Shown here piece by piece: positions 34,122 through 44,506 of a DNA stretch of 64,000 nucleotides (the stretch's first letter is position 1; the number at the start of each line of letters is the position of its first letter). Location: NCBI GenBank assembly GCA_965215755.1, contig OZ244119.1, positions 6,262,001 to 6,326,000 on the forward strand. Direction: 5' to 3'. The stretch is from Tectiglobus sp965215755 (GTDB taxonomy: Bacteria; Pseudomonadota; Alphaproteobacteria; Rhizobiales; Hyphomicrobiaceae). The translations under genes and the position numbers were made by a program. The notes beneath the pieces were generated by a model, which was not told the origin of the DNA, searched no databases, and saw only the letters and a program-made list of their open reading frames with translations.

Positions 34122-36137
34122 ATGGCATTAATTCAGAGCAGAGTATTCCCAGACGGTGTATATGTGAAAGACCTACTATCAGTGTTGTATCAATTGAGAC
34201 TCGTCCCGCTTCATGCGCCCATCCGCTCCAACTATGGCCATTGCTCAGCGTCACTAGGTAGGCCTCCAAGCTATTCTATTAGTCGGAGCTTCAGGTTTTG
34301 CATCACTCTTTTGATTTGCTTTTTCCTAATCACTGAAAAGGCGTCTGCACAATCTAATGCGAGCGGCCAATCGTTTTCGCCCGGCGAACTAATTATCGGT
34401 TACCACTCCAGAGATCAGCGCGACGCTGCAGCTAGGGAGTTTCGATCAACTCATAAAACTTTCAATTTGGCGTCCAACCAGATCGCACGGGCCAGCAAAG
34501 TCTTCGACATGGGCTCAAAAGCGATAAGGCTGCAGTTAGATCTCCCCTCTGCCCTTCAAGCGCAGGCTAGCCGGAATCCAGAACTTGAAAAAGAAATTCT
34601 CTTAGAAACAGCGCGTCGAATAATGGCATCTGACAAACGGATCAAGTACGCGCATCCCAATTGGATCCTTAGCCTACCGGCTCCCAAGTCTATATCTCCA
34701 GGTATACAGCTCAAGCGCAAGCACTTGAATTCCAAGCAAGAGCGGTCAGAACACCAGAGTGCAAATGACCCGGCGTTTAGAAGAGAACTTCACTGGAATT
34801 ATTCCCCTCCACCAATGGGAATGAATGCTGAAGCCGCCTGGAGTATTTCGAAGGGGAGTCGCGAAGTTTTTGTAGCGGTTATCGACACAGGCATCAACTC
34901 GAAGCACAAAGATATTGCAACCTCAGGGAATGTAGTGGGTGGTTACAGTTTCGTTGGCCGACGCGGAGAACAAAGAAATCCAAAGTTTGAGGATGCGCAC
35001 GCAGGATCTCACGGCACACACGTCGCTGCACTTATTGGCGCAGCTGGCACCAACAATCGGGTCGGCATCGCTGCGATCAACTGGAAGGTCTCAATCGTTG
35101 TCATTCGCGCGATAGCAGCTGACGGAAGTGCCTCTACAATGGATATCGCAGATGCCATTCGTTGGGCGGCTGGCTTGTTAGTTGAAGGCGTTCCTCGCAA
35201 TCCGCATCCGGCTCACGTGATTAATCTCAGTCTCGGTGGCCGAATCCATTGCTCACAAGAGAAAAATGGTTATCAGCTAGACGCAATAACTGATGCAATA
35301 AAAGCTGGCTCCATAATCGTTGCTGCTGCTGGCAATAGCGGAGACGATGTCGCCAAATACAGTCCCGCCGGGTGCCAAGGCACCATAACCGTGGCAGCTC
35401 ACAATCGACGTGGACATCTGACACCTTATTCGAATCATGGCGATATCGATGTGTTGGCACCGGGCGGCATGATTATCGATGATGACTACAGCGGTGGCGT
35501 TTGGAGCAGTGTCCGTCAGAGTAGTAAAGCTCCCCAGGGCATCGCAGCCTATCAAGGCACGTCAATGGCGGCGCCACACGTCACGGCCGCAATTGCAATG
35601 CTTCTATCTGCCAAACCTGAACTGAGACGACAACCAGCCAGAGTTAAACGCCTATTGAAACTGGCTTTACGCCCCATAGCCCATGATGCGTGCGCCCGTC
35701 CATGCGGAAGTGGTCAATTAGATGCCGCGCGCCTCCTAATCCGAGCATCTGCAGAAAACACGAATATTGTATCGTCTCCCGAGACACAGCCTAAATTGGG
35801 TACAGATATTGTGGCCTCCTCACCAAAGCCGATCGAGTTAGCCCAAGCAAAAGTTACAACGAAATCGATTTCTGGAAGATGGATGTTGCCAAGCCTATTA
35901 GGCGATATAATCATCAATGAGCGTGAGTGGGTTCACCCGTCATATGGCATTGCAAGGACGAGTTTTAACAAACCTTCTGGTGTACTAACCGTAGTTTATC
36001 CGCAAGCAACTGGCGTCCGTTGCAAGTACACATACAGCCTCTTGAACGATGGCACGCAACTCCGACTAATCGCGCTAGATAATACGCAACCCTCGGATCT
36101 ATGCCCAAACGGTCTATTAACACGGAGACCACAGTAA
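34122..36137 (+). CDS. Exported S8 (subtilisin-like) peptidase with C-terminal two-cysteine domain
   Basis: Order of parts: hydrophobic export signal (FCITLLICFFLITEKASAQ), a prodomain beginning SPGELIIGYHSRD and ending AHPNWILSLPAP, the S8 catalytic domain with Asp in VAVIDTGINSKH (about residue 255), His in GSHGTHVAAL (about 299), oxyanion Asn in AAAGNSGDD and Ser in GTSMAAPHV (about 481), a short linker, and an about 85-residue C-terminal domain (SGRWMLPSLLGD ... WVHPSYGIA ... VRCKYTYS ... SDLCPNGLL). The same architecture occurs in the S8 protein at 51067-52824. The true start is unclear: 34122 is the first ATG, but the signal peptide begins about 60 codons later, so a GTG or TTG further in is possible. 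Followed by M48-like and CHAT genes, probably one operon. Confidence 0.88.
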   Translation: MALIQSRVFPDGVYVKDLLSVLYQLRLVPLHAPIRSNYGHCSASLGRPPSYSISRSFRFCITLLICFFLITEKASAQSNASGQSFSPGELIIGYHSRDQRDAAAREFRSTHKTFNLASNQIARASKVFDMGSKAIRLQLDLPSALQAQASRNPELEKEILLETARRIMASDKRIKYAHPNWILSLPAPKSISPGIQLKRKHLNSKQERSEHQSANDPAFRRELHWNYSPPPMGMNAEAAWSISKGSREVFVAVIDTGINSKHKDIATSGNVVGGYSFVGRRGEQRNPKFEDAHAGSHGTHVAALIGAAGTNNRVGIAAINWKVSIVVIRAIAADGSASTMDIADAIRWAAGLLVEGVPRNPHPAHVINLSLGGRIHCSQEKNGYQLDAITDAIKAGSIIVAAAGNSGDDVAKYSPAGCQGTITVAAHNRRGHLTPYSNHGDIDVLAPGGMIIDDDYSGGVWSSVRQSSKAPQGIAAYQGTSMAAPHVTAAIAMLLSAKPELRRQPARVKRLLKLALRPIAHDACARPCGSGQLDAARLLIRASAENTNIVSSPETQPKLGTDIVASSPKPIELAQAKVTTKSISGRWMLPSLLGDIIINEREWVHPSYGIARTSFNKPSGVLTVVYPQATGVRCKYTYSLLNDGTQLRLIALDNTQPSDLCPNGLLTRRPQ

Positions 36138-36160
36138 ACAGCGGATCGCAAGGAAGCATC

Positions 36161-36910
36161 ATGCCAAAATTCTCTCACACTAATATGTGCAACAAATTGG
36201 CAGCCTCGATCGCATTGCTGCTACTAACCGTTACCGCAGCCTCAGCACAGGAGCATGTTAACATCAGCACGGCCTGCAGCTACTTCGGCGAAAGTCTGCC
36301 ATCTTCAATCCTAACAAACAAGGCGGACATCGAAGCAGATCGACTCATTCAGCAGATCGTGGCGGCGTCTGGGCTGGCTCAAAACTTTGAGGTCCGAACG
36401 GCCCCCGTCCCAAACGCTGCAGCAGTCATTCTCGGCGAAAAACGACTGATACTCTATAATCGGGAGTTTATTCGCAGAATTGCAGCCGCATCAAGAAGCC
36501 GTTGGGCGGCTATGAGCATCCTCGCTCATGAAGTTGGACATCATCTGAATGGCCATACGATCCGCAGCTCCGGCAGTCGTCCCAAGCTGGAACTCGAAGC
36601 GGACTACTTTTCAGGCTTTCTCTTACAGCGTTTAGGGGCAAGAATGAAAGACGCGACAGCCGTTATGGGCATCATTCCGGGTAACTTCGCGACTACTACC
36701 CATCCTGACAAGTATCGCCGCCTCGCTGCCATAAGACGGGGCTGGGTTAAAGCCTGCCGTGCAGACAGTGATTGCAGTATCGAACTTCAAGAGCAGTCGC
36801 CGAATGGAAGCGAAGTGATAGTTGACAGCGAAAATGGCACTGACCTTCCTCCAAGCTCGACAGCAGATCGAGAAAAAAAGAAGCGAACGTTACTGCAGAT
36901 TATTCGCTAG
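36161..36910 (+). CDS. Exported M48-like zinc metallopeptidase
   Basis: 249 residues from the ATG at 36161 (AAGGAAG 4-5 bases upstream). Signal peptide CNKLAASIALLLLTVTAASAQ, then a compact gluzincin domain: zinc motif ILAHEVGHHLNGHT with the third ligand in ELEADYFSGFLLQRLGA, as in M48 peptidases. The C-terminal tail is charged and contains CRADSDC. Typical M48 proteins of this type are soluble and periplasmic. It lies 23 bases after the S8 gene and 19 bases before the CHAT gene. The upstream extension of the frame overlaps the S8 gene and is unlikely to be translated. Confidence 0.87.
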   Translation: MPKFSHTNMCNKLAASIALLLLTVTAASAQEHVNISTACSYFGESLPSSILTNKADIEADRLIQQIVAASGLAQNFEVRTAPVPNAAAVILGEKRLILYNREFIRRIAAASRSRWAAMSILAHEVGHHLNGHTIRSSGSRPKLELEADYFSGFLLQRLGARMKDATAVMGIIPGNFATTTHPDKYRRLAAIRRGWVKACRADSDCSIELQEQSPNGSEVIVDSENGTDLPPSSTADREKKKRTLLQIIR

Positions 36911-36929
36911 TCATTTGTGGGAGGCAACA

Positions 36930-39689
36930 GTGGCAAAGCCAAGATTTCTAATCTGCCTCGCTGTATTTGCACAAGTCTTCATCACAAGCAAATCAATTGC
37001 AGCAATTTGCTTCGTTCAGGAGCAGGCCGAGATCACTCGAAAGGTATCGTCACAGACATACCAAGGGCTGGAAACACTAACAGCCGATCTATTATCTCGC
37101 TCACTGAAGAAGTTTGGCAAAGGCAGCGAATGTCACGCGGAAATACTGCAGTCACGGGGCCTTGTGCTACAGCTTCTGGCCAGACCTGCAGAGGCCGAGC
37201 CTCTCTTGGAAGAGTCGGAAAAATTACTGCGTAAGTTGACTAGAGAAGGCGATCCCAGACGGCATTTAGCCCTAAACAATCTGGGTTCCAATAGATTTTG
37301 GATGCGTCGTTACAAAGAGGCTGCGCGGCTCCACGAAGAAGCGTTGACACTGCGAGAAAAGACTCGCCCTGGCGAGCTTTCAGATATAGCGGAGAGTCTT
37401 CACAATCTGGCTGACGCTTATCGCTATCTGCGCCGCCCTGCAAAGCACGTCAGAAAACTATACGAGAACTCAATCAAGATGCGAACGCAACATCTTGGCG
37501 CCAAAGATCCCAGCATTGGCCAGAGTTATCAGAACCTAGCCAGCACATACGAAGCAGAAGGTGATTACCAAGAGGCAGCTGAAGCCCTCAAGAAAGCTCT
37601 CGGAATATATAAAGAAAAACTCCGCAAAGACGACATACGTATTGCCAGCGTATCGAGCAGACTTGCCGTCCTCGCTCATGTTCGAGGTGAATTAGAAGCT
37701 GCAACAAAGCTCTTTGAGAGCGCACTTCGCATTCAAGATTCGGCCAAGAACATACATCTTATGACGTTAGCAGCGACCTTGGATGATTACTGCGTAAATC
37801 TGACGGCACGAGGGAAGTTGAAACGAGCAAAGAAAGCTTGCTCACGAGCGTTATCTGTCCGGCAAGGTATCCTTCCAGGCTCACATCCGACAATTGCTCG
37901 AACACTCTCCAACATGTCGGAAATTGCATGGCTTCAAGCCAACTTTCAAGAATCGCTTAAACTTAGTCGGCAAGCCAGCGCCGCAACTCTAACCCGTAAT
38001 CAGCTAGACCCTGCTGGACGCTTTCGGCTTCATCGTCATGTACGTGCGCTTTGGTGGTCTCTATCCAAAACAAAAGGTCGTGCTAGGCAGCAGCTTCTCG
38101 AGGAAGCTTTTGAGTACACACAACGTGCTGCTCGCTCGGACACAGCTGCCGCAGTCACACAAATGTCACAGCGATTTTCAGCCAAAGATCGTGGACTGGC
38201 AAGTCACCTTAAGCAACTCGCCGACTTAAACCGCGAGCAGTTGATCCTCGACGAACGCCTAAGCCAGCTGGTTGCCAACAACACTCGCTCGTCAAGAAAA
38301 CTGATAACGGAGATTCGCGAAAGACAAAGCGAGATCGAAGAGTTTCGACGAACCACGAACAGCCAAATTCGCACCGAGCATGCGGAGTTCTTTCGGTTGA
38401 CGACCACGGATCCACTGACCATCCGGCAAACACAAGAATTACTTGGCCCGAAAGAAGGCCTGTTGCTCTTCTTGGAGGGCCCTAACGAAATTTATGTCTG
38501 GGCATTGACGGCAGTTGGAAAGCCAAAGTGGACTAGAGCGAAGATTAGCCGAAGTCAGCTCGTTCAAGCAGTGGCACAGCTACGCGCTAGCCTCAATGTT
38601 GAACCGACAGATAGCCGCGACTACGATAAGAAATTATTTAATCTTGGCCTTGCTCATGAGCTCTTCAACCGACTACTCGGATCCGTTCATCAGACCGTGC
38701 GCAAAAAATCTGAATTGCTCGTTGTTAGATCTGGTGCACTAACAACTTTACCAATTCATTTACTTGTCAGAAAGAGACCAAAGAAGCTCCAACCGACGCG
38801 TAAGGAACCAATTGTATATGCTAAAGCAGATTGGCTGATTAAAAGCCACTCTGTAACGGTTTTATCGTCCGTGGAATCCTTACAGGGCCGCGCTCGACCG
38901 ATCACCCGAGAAGATAGTCGACAGCCATTGATTGGCTTTGCGGATCCACAACCCAATCCCTCTGGCGGCACAGCGATTCCTGCGTCAATAGGACGAGAAC
39001 GGCTCGGAAGCCAATCCACTAAACGACCTATCGATTTTTGGAAGGGGGACAAAGTAGATATTGCCGGCTTACGAAACTATCTGAGACTGGAACCTCTAAA
39101 GGAAACTGTGGGGGAACTGAAAGAGGTCGCAAGCTTCCTGGGTGCCAAACCAGCTGATCTTTTCACTGGGGCGAGTGCTACCGAACGGGCCTTCAAACAG
39201 GCTGATTTATCTCGTTACAGAACGGTCTATCTAGCAACCCATGGGTTTGTTGCGGGCAAATGGGGCAGTGGTGAACCTTCCTTGGCCCTGACTGTTCCTG
39301 ACAACCCAACTGCTGAATCTGATGGTTTATTGACTGCATCAGAAATTGCACAGCTTTCACTAAACGCTGACCTAGTAGTCCTATCAGCTTGCGACACAGC
39401 AGCTGGTGATAGCTCTAACGCAGAGGGACTGTCAGGGTTAGCGCGGGCGTTTTTCCACGCAGGCGCAAGACAATTGCTCGTATCTCATTGGGCCGTAGAT
39501 AGTATTGATACTAAGAAACTGATGATATCAATCTTCCGCAAACTCAGTCAGGATAAGGCAACAATTCAGAGCGCACTGAGAGATGGGATGCTCCAGCGGA
39601 TCGCTGCAGGTAAAAAGGACAAGGCTTGGGACGCCTACCCCGGACGTTGGGCACCGTTTGAACTCGTTGGATCCACTATATCCAATTGA
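36930..39689 (+). CDS. Exported TPR-CHAT protein (caspase-like protease)
   Basis: 919 residues from a GTG at 36930, chosen for GGGAGG 5 bases upstream and the signal peptide that then starts at once (VAKPRFLICLAVFAQVFITSKSIAA). Residues about 100-400 are tetratricopeptide repeats (for example GDYQEAAEALKKALGIYKEK), followed by a charged coiled coil (about 430-500) and a C-terminal CHAT domain. The catalytic dyad of the caspase-like fold is visible: His771 in YLATHGFVAGKWG and Cys821 in VVLSACDTAAGD, then EGLSGLARAFFHAGARQLLVSHWAV. CHAT proteins with TPRs are often intracellular (as in Craspase); an export signal places this one in the periplasm or outside. Last gene of the S8-M48-CHAT run. 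Confidence 0.92.
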   Translation: MAKPRFLICLAVFAQVFITSKSIAAICFVQEQAEITRKVSSQTYQGLETLTADLLSRSLKKFGKGSECHAEILQSRGLVLQLLARPAEAEPLLEESEKLLRKLTREGDPRRHLALNNLGSNRFWMRRYKEAARLHEEALTLREKTRPGELSDIAESLHNLADAYRYLRRPAKHVRKLYENSIKMRTQHLGAKDPSIGQSYQNLASTYEAEGDYQEAAEALKKALGIYKEKLRKDDIRIASVSSRLAVLAHVRGELEAATKLFESALRIQDSAKNIHLMTLAATLDDYCVNLTARGKLKRAKKACSRALSVRQGILPGSHPTIARTLSNMSEIAWLQANFQESLKLSRQASAATLTRNQLDPAGRFRLHRHVRALWWSLSKTKGRARQQLLEEAFEYTQRAARSDTAAAVTQMSQRFSAKDRGLASHLKQLADLNREQLILDERLSQLVANNTRSSRKLITEIRERQSEIEEFRRTTNSQIRTEHAEFFRLTTTDPLTIRQTQELLGPKEGLLLFLEGPNEIYVWALTAVGKPKWTRAKISRSQLVQAVAQLRASLNVEPTDSRDYDKKLFNLGLAHELFNRLLGSVHQTVRKKSELLVVRSGALTTLPIHLLVRKRPKKLQPTRKEPIVYAKADWLIKSHSVTVLSSVESLQGRARPITREDSRQPLIGFADPQPNPSGGTAIPASIGRERLGSQSTKRPIDFWKGDKVDIAGLRNYLRLEPLKETVGELKEVASFLGAKPADLFTGASATERAFKQADLSRYRTVYLATHGFVAGKWGSGEPSLALTVPDNPTAESDGLLTASEIAQLSLNADLVVLSACDTAAGDSSNAEGLSGLARAFFHAGARQLLVSHWAVDSIDTKKLMISIFRKLSQDKATIQSALRDGMLQRIAAGKKDKAWDAYPGRWAPFELVGSTISN

Positions 39690-39713
39690 TAATGCAGTCA
39701 AATCTTTGAACTG

Positions 39714-39737
39714 GGCTCGCCACAGCTTGTGCGAGCC
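39714..39737. terminator. Hairpin between convergent CHAT and outer-membrane protein genes
   Basis: Stem GGCTCG..CACA / TGTG..CGAGCC (39714-39719 and 39732-39737) with one bulged base; short T-run only. Could stop transcription from either side. Confidence 0.4.
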
Positions 39738-39818
39738 TTAGATCCAATCTGATCAAGAATTGCTCTTTCAATTGATTTAGTCTACTGGATTTCAACACTT
39801 TAGATAAATTACAGCAAG

Positions 39819-41585
39819 CTAAAATCTAATCTTCCCACCAACTCTTCCGTTAACACCGTAATAGTCTTCCCCCGCTCGACCGCTCGCCTCAAGAAACAGC
39901 ACAGAGCCATTGAGAAAATCGAACTCATTGCGCAGGGACAGGGACATGCGCAGCTTGCCCTCATCATCTAATATTCCAAGAGGTGAACTGCCAGTTGCAT
40001 TTCGGACGTAACCATCAATCAAGACGTCAGAGTATAAGACTGCTGATAGCGAACCAGTCCAAAGCGTAGGCGTCGAAACACTTTGGAAGAGCTTTGACCT
40101 TCCGAACTTTAGCCCTCCCTGAAGCCGTAGTATGTGACCATCCTCCAGACCAAGAGTGCTTGCATCGGCTCGAAAATCAGAAAACGTAAATCGAAATCCA
40201 AGAGCCGGTTCGAAAAAGTACCCTGCACTGCTTTCGTAACGATAACCGATATTGGATCCAACAATGTAATTTTGATAATTAGTCGTATTTTCTGCTGTAC
40301 CAGTACCACCAGCAATTGTGACATTATTATTATCAACAGCGAGATTAAACAGTTGATCTTGCTGACTTTGACTAAGTTGAGCATTGCCTGCTCCAACGAT
40401 TGCAGCAGCGCCGGCTCCCGTAGAAATACAACCACCGGGGTGGATTGTTCCCACAGGAACCACGGCGCCACTACCATCCGCCAACTGATAGTTTCCACCG
40501 CCGACACTATTAAAAACCTGGCCGCTTGCAGTGACGATCGTTAGGGGCACCCCTGCCTCTTCGGGATTCTCTCCATTCGTCGATGATAGATTGATCGTGA
40601 CATCGGATGGTGCAGTAGCACTCTCTCGTCGAATACGACCAAAATCTACGCTAAACAGCCCATCAAAGAAAAAGTTGTTCTTTGAGTAGCTACCATATAA
40701 ACCAACGGTTGTTGCATCCAGGCGTTGCTTAATATCACCTGAAATTTCAAATGGCAGCGCATAATTTACCGATTGCAGCACAGGGCCGACACCTGATTCC
40801 AAGTCGAATTGATATGATGGTCGTGAGGTGGACGTTCCTGCTCCAGCATCAATATTCTGCTTTGTCGTGCTGCCCCCCCCCATTATTCCAAGTACAGATC
40901 TTCGATTGCCCGATACTGCCACTCTCTCAGTTGAGACTAGAGCGCCATAAGATTTCTGATCACGGTCTACAGCCCCTGCCTCGCTAGGAATGTCATTTCT
41001 CACCTCAAAATCATAAAATCCTTCAAGGCTTAAATGATAAGTTCTTCCCTGGTCGTTCTGGGCAACAGCTGAACCTGATGAGCCCCCCTGGCTGGTCGGA
41101 GCTGGTCGGTTTTGCTGAGTCTGGCTAATACTCGGGGTATTAGCGCTAGCTGATTGTCTTGCGCTCGGATTTTGCTGACTCGATGACCCAGTCGTTGCGG
41201 ACCCTGAAGAAGCCGACGCTTGAGCATTGCTAGGGTTCGCGGGAGCTGCCGTAGCAACCTGAGTCGCTGGCTCACATAAGCCGTCAACATTGGCAAATCC
41301 TAAGGGGCAGCTCTTGTTGCGTTTCTCGCGTTGATTGCCCAAAAGCTCGAATGCACGTGTGGTGGAAGTTTCTGCTGCTGACAATGAGGCCAGCCCAGCG
41401 ATGGTAGTCTGCGTGCTGAGTGAAGTGTTATTGTCTACGTTGCCTAAAACGTAGCAAGGAGCAGTCTGAGCACTCGCAGTACTGATCTGACTGGCACTAA
41501 AAGCCAGAACACTAATCCCTGCTACTGTCGTGCGTATCCAGACAACCGATCGTTGCCTACAAGGCGCGCAAGTTCTTTTGTTCAT
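39819..41585 (-). CDS. Outer-membrane beta-barrel protein (autotransporter-like), with G9 tract
   Basis: 588 residues from the ATG at 41585. Signal peptide VVWIRTTVAGISVLAFSASQISTASAQ; a cysteine pair near CPLGFANVDGLC; a low-complexity Ser/Gln/Thr/Pro linker (about residues 110-170); then alternating aromatic/polar beta strands to the end, closing with RVGGKIRF, the terminal phenylalanine expected of an outer-membrane barrel. Resembles the C-terminal domain of type V autotransporters, but no long passenger is present. Contains nine consecutive G at 40873-40881 within the coding strand (ATG GGG GGG GGC), a possible slippage site. Convergent with the CHAT gene. Confidence 0.78.
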   Translation of the reverse strand: MNKRTCAPCRQRSVVWIRTTVAGISVLAFSASQISTASAQTAPCYVLGNVDNNTSLSTQTTIAGLASLSAAETSTTRAFELLGNQREKRNKSCPLGFANVDGLCEPATQVATAAPANPSNAQASASSGSATTGSSSQQNPSARQSASANTPSISQTQQNRPAPTSQGGSSGSAVAQNDQGRTYHLSLEGFYDFEVRNDIPSEAGAVDRDQKSYGALVSTERVAVSGNRRSVLGIMGGGSTTKQNIDAGAGTSTSRPSYQFDLESGVGPVLQSVNYALPFEISGDIKQRLDATTVGLYGSYSKNNFFFDGLFSVDFGRIRRESATAPSDVTINLSSTNGENPEEAGVPLTIVTASGQVFNSVGGGNYQLADGSGAVVPVGTIHPGGCISTGAGAAAIVGAGNAQLSQSQQDQLFNLAVDNNNVTIAGGTGTAENTTNYQNYIVGSNIGYRYESSAGYFFEPALGFRFTFSDFRADASTLGLEDGHILRLQGGLKFGRSKLFQSVSTPTLWTGSLSAVLYSDVLIDGYVRNATGSSPLGILDDEGKLRMSLSLRNEFDFLNGSVLFLEASGRAGEDYYGVNGRVGGKIRF

Positions 41586-41963
41586 ATCGCCCCTGCCATA
41601 TAAATTCAGAGCGTCAATGCAATTCGCTCTTAACTCGTAAATTTCTATGTTTGAACTCAAGATAAGGAAGCGGCAGGAGTTCGCCATGCAGTACTGAGGG
41701 CGCGCATCGCCATACTGCGTATAACTAAGAATGCGATTCGTGCATTCGCTCAAGAGAGCCGAGTACTACGATTAGGACGCTATCCGTTTTCCGAACATTC
41801 GTGGTGCGGGGGAGCCACAAGTCTGCAGTGCGCGGACCTCAGAGGCATCAAACTAATTTTCAACTGCAACTGTCTCGGCCCCGTAAAACTGGGCCATCAT
41901 TTAGTTAGCAGTTAGAGAGATTGAGCTTGCCTCAGTTCCTGGACCACTTCAGGCCGGAACTTT
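41586..41963. other. Intergenic, upstream of the barrel gene to the IS66 left end
   Basis: About 380 bp with stop-rich frames. Presumably holds the promoter of the barrel gene; nothing else recognised. The last 8 bases (41956-41963, GGAACTTT) are the IS66 target duplication. Confidence 0.5.
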
Positions 41964-41979
41964 GTAAGCGGTGCGGCGA

Positions 41980-43568
41980 TCACACCTTGACGGTGTCGTC
42001 ATGGTTCCATGGCATCAGCTCATCGATGCGGCTTTGCGGCCAATGATTGACGAGTTTGGTGAGTGTGTCGGTCAGCCAGGCATGAGGGTTCACGTCGTTG
42101 AGTTTGCAGGTTTCGATGAGCGCAGCGATGATGGCCCAGTTGGCGCCGCCTTCATCGGAACCGGCGAAGAGTGCATTCTTTCGGTTCAGGGCAAGTGGCC
42201 TGATTGATCGCTCGACGGTATTGGTATCCATCTCGATGCGGCCGTCATCGAGGAAGCAGGTTAGCCCGTCCCATCGTTTGATGCCGTAGCGCATGTCCTC
42301 GGCAATCGTCGAACTCTTCGGAACACGAACAAGCTGCTCGTCGAGCCAGTTCTTGAGTTCGTCGACGAGATCCTTGGTTTGCGCCTGTCGAACGGCACGG
42401 CGCTCTTGTGCGGAGCGACCGCGGATCTCAGTCTCGATGTCGTAGAGTTCGCCGATCCGGCGTAATATCTCTGTCGCGATCGGCGCGTTGCCACCCTTAG
42501 CGATGTCATAGAAGCGCCGCCGCTCGATGTGAGTGTTCGAAACATCGACACTCAATAGTGCGACCAGCACAAGGCCAATGTCACAGCTGGCTGAAGCTTG
42601 TTGTAGGCGGCATAGCCATCGACCTGGAGGATACCACTGAAGCCGTCAAGCATGCGTTGGGCGTGCTCAGCCCCGCGGCCAGGTGCATACGTGTAGGCGA
42701 CCGCCGGTGGATCGCTGCCGCCCCCCGTCCCCTGCCATGGCCGGTCATCACGGGCAACTGCCCAGAGATATCCCTTCTTGGTCCGGCCACGTCCCGGATC
42801 GAGTACCGGGCAGGGTGTCTCGTCGGCGAAGAGTTTTGGTGATGCCTTGAGGATCTCCATCAGGCGGGTATGCAGGGGTGCTAACTCAAAAGCCGCGAAG
42901 CCAACCCAGTGGGCCAATGTCGAACGGTGGATCACAATGCCGTCGCGGGCCAGGATCTGGCTCTGACGGTATAATGGCAGATGATCGGCATACTTCGAGA
43001 CCAGAACATCGGCAACGAACGCCTCGGTCGGCAGCCCGCCGGTGATGAGCCGTGCCGGGGCCAGCGCCTGGGTCACCCCGTCCGTACATAACCGGCAGGC
43101 GTACTTCGGCCGGCGCGTGACGATCACTTTGAGCTTTGCCGGAATGCGGTCGAGACGCTCGGAGACATCTTCTCCGATGACATGCAGAGCCCCGCCACAG
43201 CACGGACAGTCTTTATCTTCCGGTTCAATGACGACTTCCTCGCGTGGTAGATGTTTCGGCAAGTAGCCGCGGTTCTGGCGGCGCTCGTTGGTCCCACGCT
43301 CCTTGGCCGTCGCGTCGGCTTGCTCCTGCTCGGCCTCGATCAAGGCAGCGGCCGCTTCCAGGTCTTCCAATGCAAGGTTGAATTGATCGGCGTCGAGCTA
43401 CTCAGACTTGCGCCCGAACTGCAGGCGGCGAAGCTGGCGAACGATCGCCTCAAGACGCACGTTCCGCATCTGCCATTGATCGCGCTCGGCGGCATGGGAG
43501 GCGCGTTCGGCCAAGATGAGAGCCTGCAGGCTCTCGATATCATCCGGCAATGCTGACGGCCTAGGCAT
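41980..43568 (-). pseudogene. tnpC: IS66 transposase TnpC, disrupted
   Basis: Start ATG at 43568 (PRPSALPDDIESLQALIL). The frame has a TAG at 43398-43400 after QFGRKSE, and a 29-nt insertion after ALCWSH (about 42540-42570) that contains a small hairpin (GAGTGT / ACACTC) and shifts the frame. Beyond it the C-terminal part resumes (ERRRFYDIAKGGNAP ... MDTNTVERSIRPLALNRKNALF). Zinc-finger part CPCCGGALHVIGEDVSERLD and the DDE region FADETPCPVLDPGRGRTKKGY are still readable. Not functional as a single protein. Confidence 0.93.
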
Positions 43569-43629
43569 CGCTCAACACTGGCTGATTTGCCGACCCGAAC
43601 GCCAGGACCGATTGTCCATTAGGCGTTCA

Positions 43630-43983
43630 TCATTGCACGGCTGTGGGCCGTGGGACACGACGACTGTGGACACGAGCCCAATCAATCCCTTCAAGCAGAG
43701 CTGAAAGCTGTGCCGGCGACAGGCGCATGACGCCATCCTCGATCCGAGGCCAACGAAACTTGCCCTCATCGAGGCGCTTGTAGATCATCATCAGTCCGTT
43801 GCCGTCCCAGACCAGCAGCTTCACACGGTCTGCCCGCTTGGCCCGGAACACGAACACGGTGCCGGTGAAGGGATCGAGGCGCAGATGCTCCTGCACCAGT
43901 GCAGCAAGTCCATCGATGCCTTTGCGGAAGTCCACCGGCTTGGTCGCAACCAACACACGCACACCGCTTTGTGGAACAATCAC
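43630..43983 (-). CDS. tnpB: IS66 accessory protein TnpB
   Basis: 117 residues of the IS66 Orf2 family: VRVLVATKPVDFRKGIDGLAAL, FVFRAKRADRVKLLVWDGNG, and MRLSPAQLSALLEGIDW. Intact; overlaps tnpA by 4 bases. Confidence 0.95.
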   Translation of the reverse strand: MIVPQSGVRVLVATKPVDFRKGIDGLAALVQEHLRLDPFTGTVFVFRAKRADRVKLLVWDGNGLMMIYKRLDEGKFRWPRIEDGVMRLSPAQLSALLEGIDWARVHSRRVPRPTAVQ

Positions 43984-44438
43984 GTCAGCCCTTTCAACGC
44001 CTTCAGCACAATGCCAAGCGTGTCTTGATCGACAGCACCGCGAATGACGACCCGCGCATCGCCGATGCTCAGGTCGATCGATGGTGCAATATTAGTGTGG
44101 AGTGCCTCGGTGCCCGTCGTTCGGTCGCCTCGCTGGGCAACCGACGCAGGTTTATCGTCATCAACAATCGATGAAAACGTCGGATCGCCCTGCTTGTGCG
44201 CATTGGCTCGTAAAGTTGAACGCCAGCCATACAGTTGCTGTGGTGACAAGCCGTGTCGCCGCGCGACCTCTGCAACCACGACACCCGGCACCATGCTTTC
44301 GGCAACAATCGATGCCTTCTCACTATGCGACCCGTTCCGCCGCCGCTCAGTGCCGGTGATCAACTCAATCCGACGCATCGGTTCGACCTTAGTTAGCTCA
44401 CTAAGGTCCTCACTAAGGGCTTCAGGTTCGCTCTCCAT
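43980..44438 (-). CDS. tnpA: IS66 accessory protein TnpA
   Basis: 152 residues with an HTH of the transposase Orf1 type: EKASIVAESMVPGVVVAEVARRHGLSPQQLYGWRSTLR. Intact; first gene of the element. Confidence 0.92.
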   Translation of the reverse strand: MESEPEALSEDLSELTKVEPMRRIELITGTERRRNGSHSEKASIVAESMVPGVVVAEVARRHGLSPQQLYGWRSTLRANAHKQGDPTFSSIVDDDKPASVAQRGDRTTGTEALHTNIAPSIDLSIGDARVVIRGAVDQDTLGIVLKALKGLT

Positions 44439-44506
44439 AACATAGCAGGATCAACGGTCAGACTGTTCAACGCAATGTGGGAGCGCGGCACCGCTTACGG
44501 AACTTT

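Larger units (their letters stand above)
41964..44498 (-). mobile_element. IS66-family insertion sequence (2535 bp), defective
   Basis: Ends begin GTAAGCGGTGC on both sides (41964 onward, and reverse complement ending at 44498), the IS66 terminal pattern. A perfect 8-bp target duplication GGAACTTT lies at 41956-41963 and 44499-44506. Genes in order on the minus strand: tnpA, tnpB, tnpC; tnpC is broken. Confidence 0.95.

Noticed and set aside
43251..43556. Plus-strand frame over IS66 tnpC
   Set aside because: Antisense shadow of the broken tnpC; no start signal.
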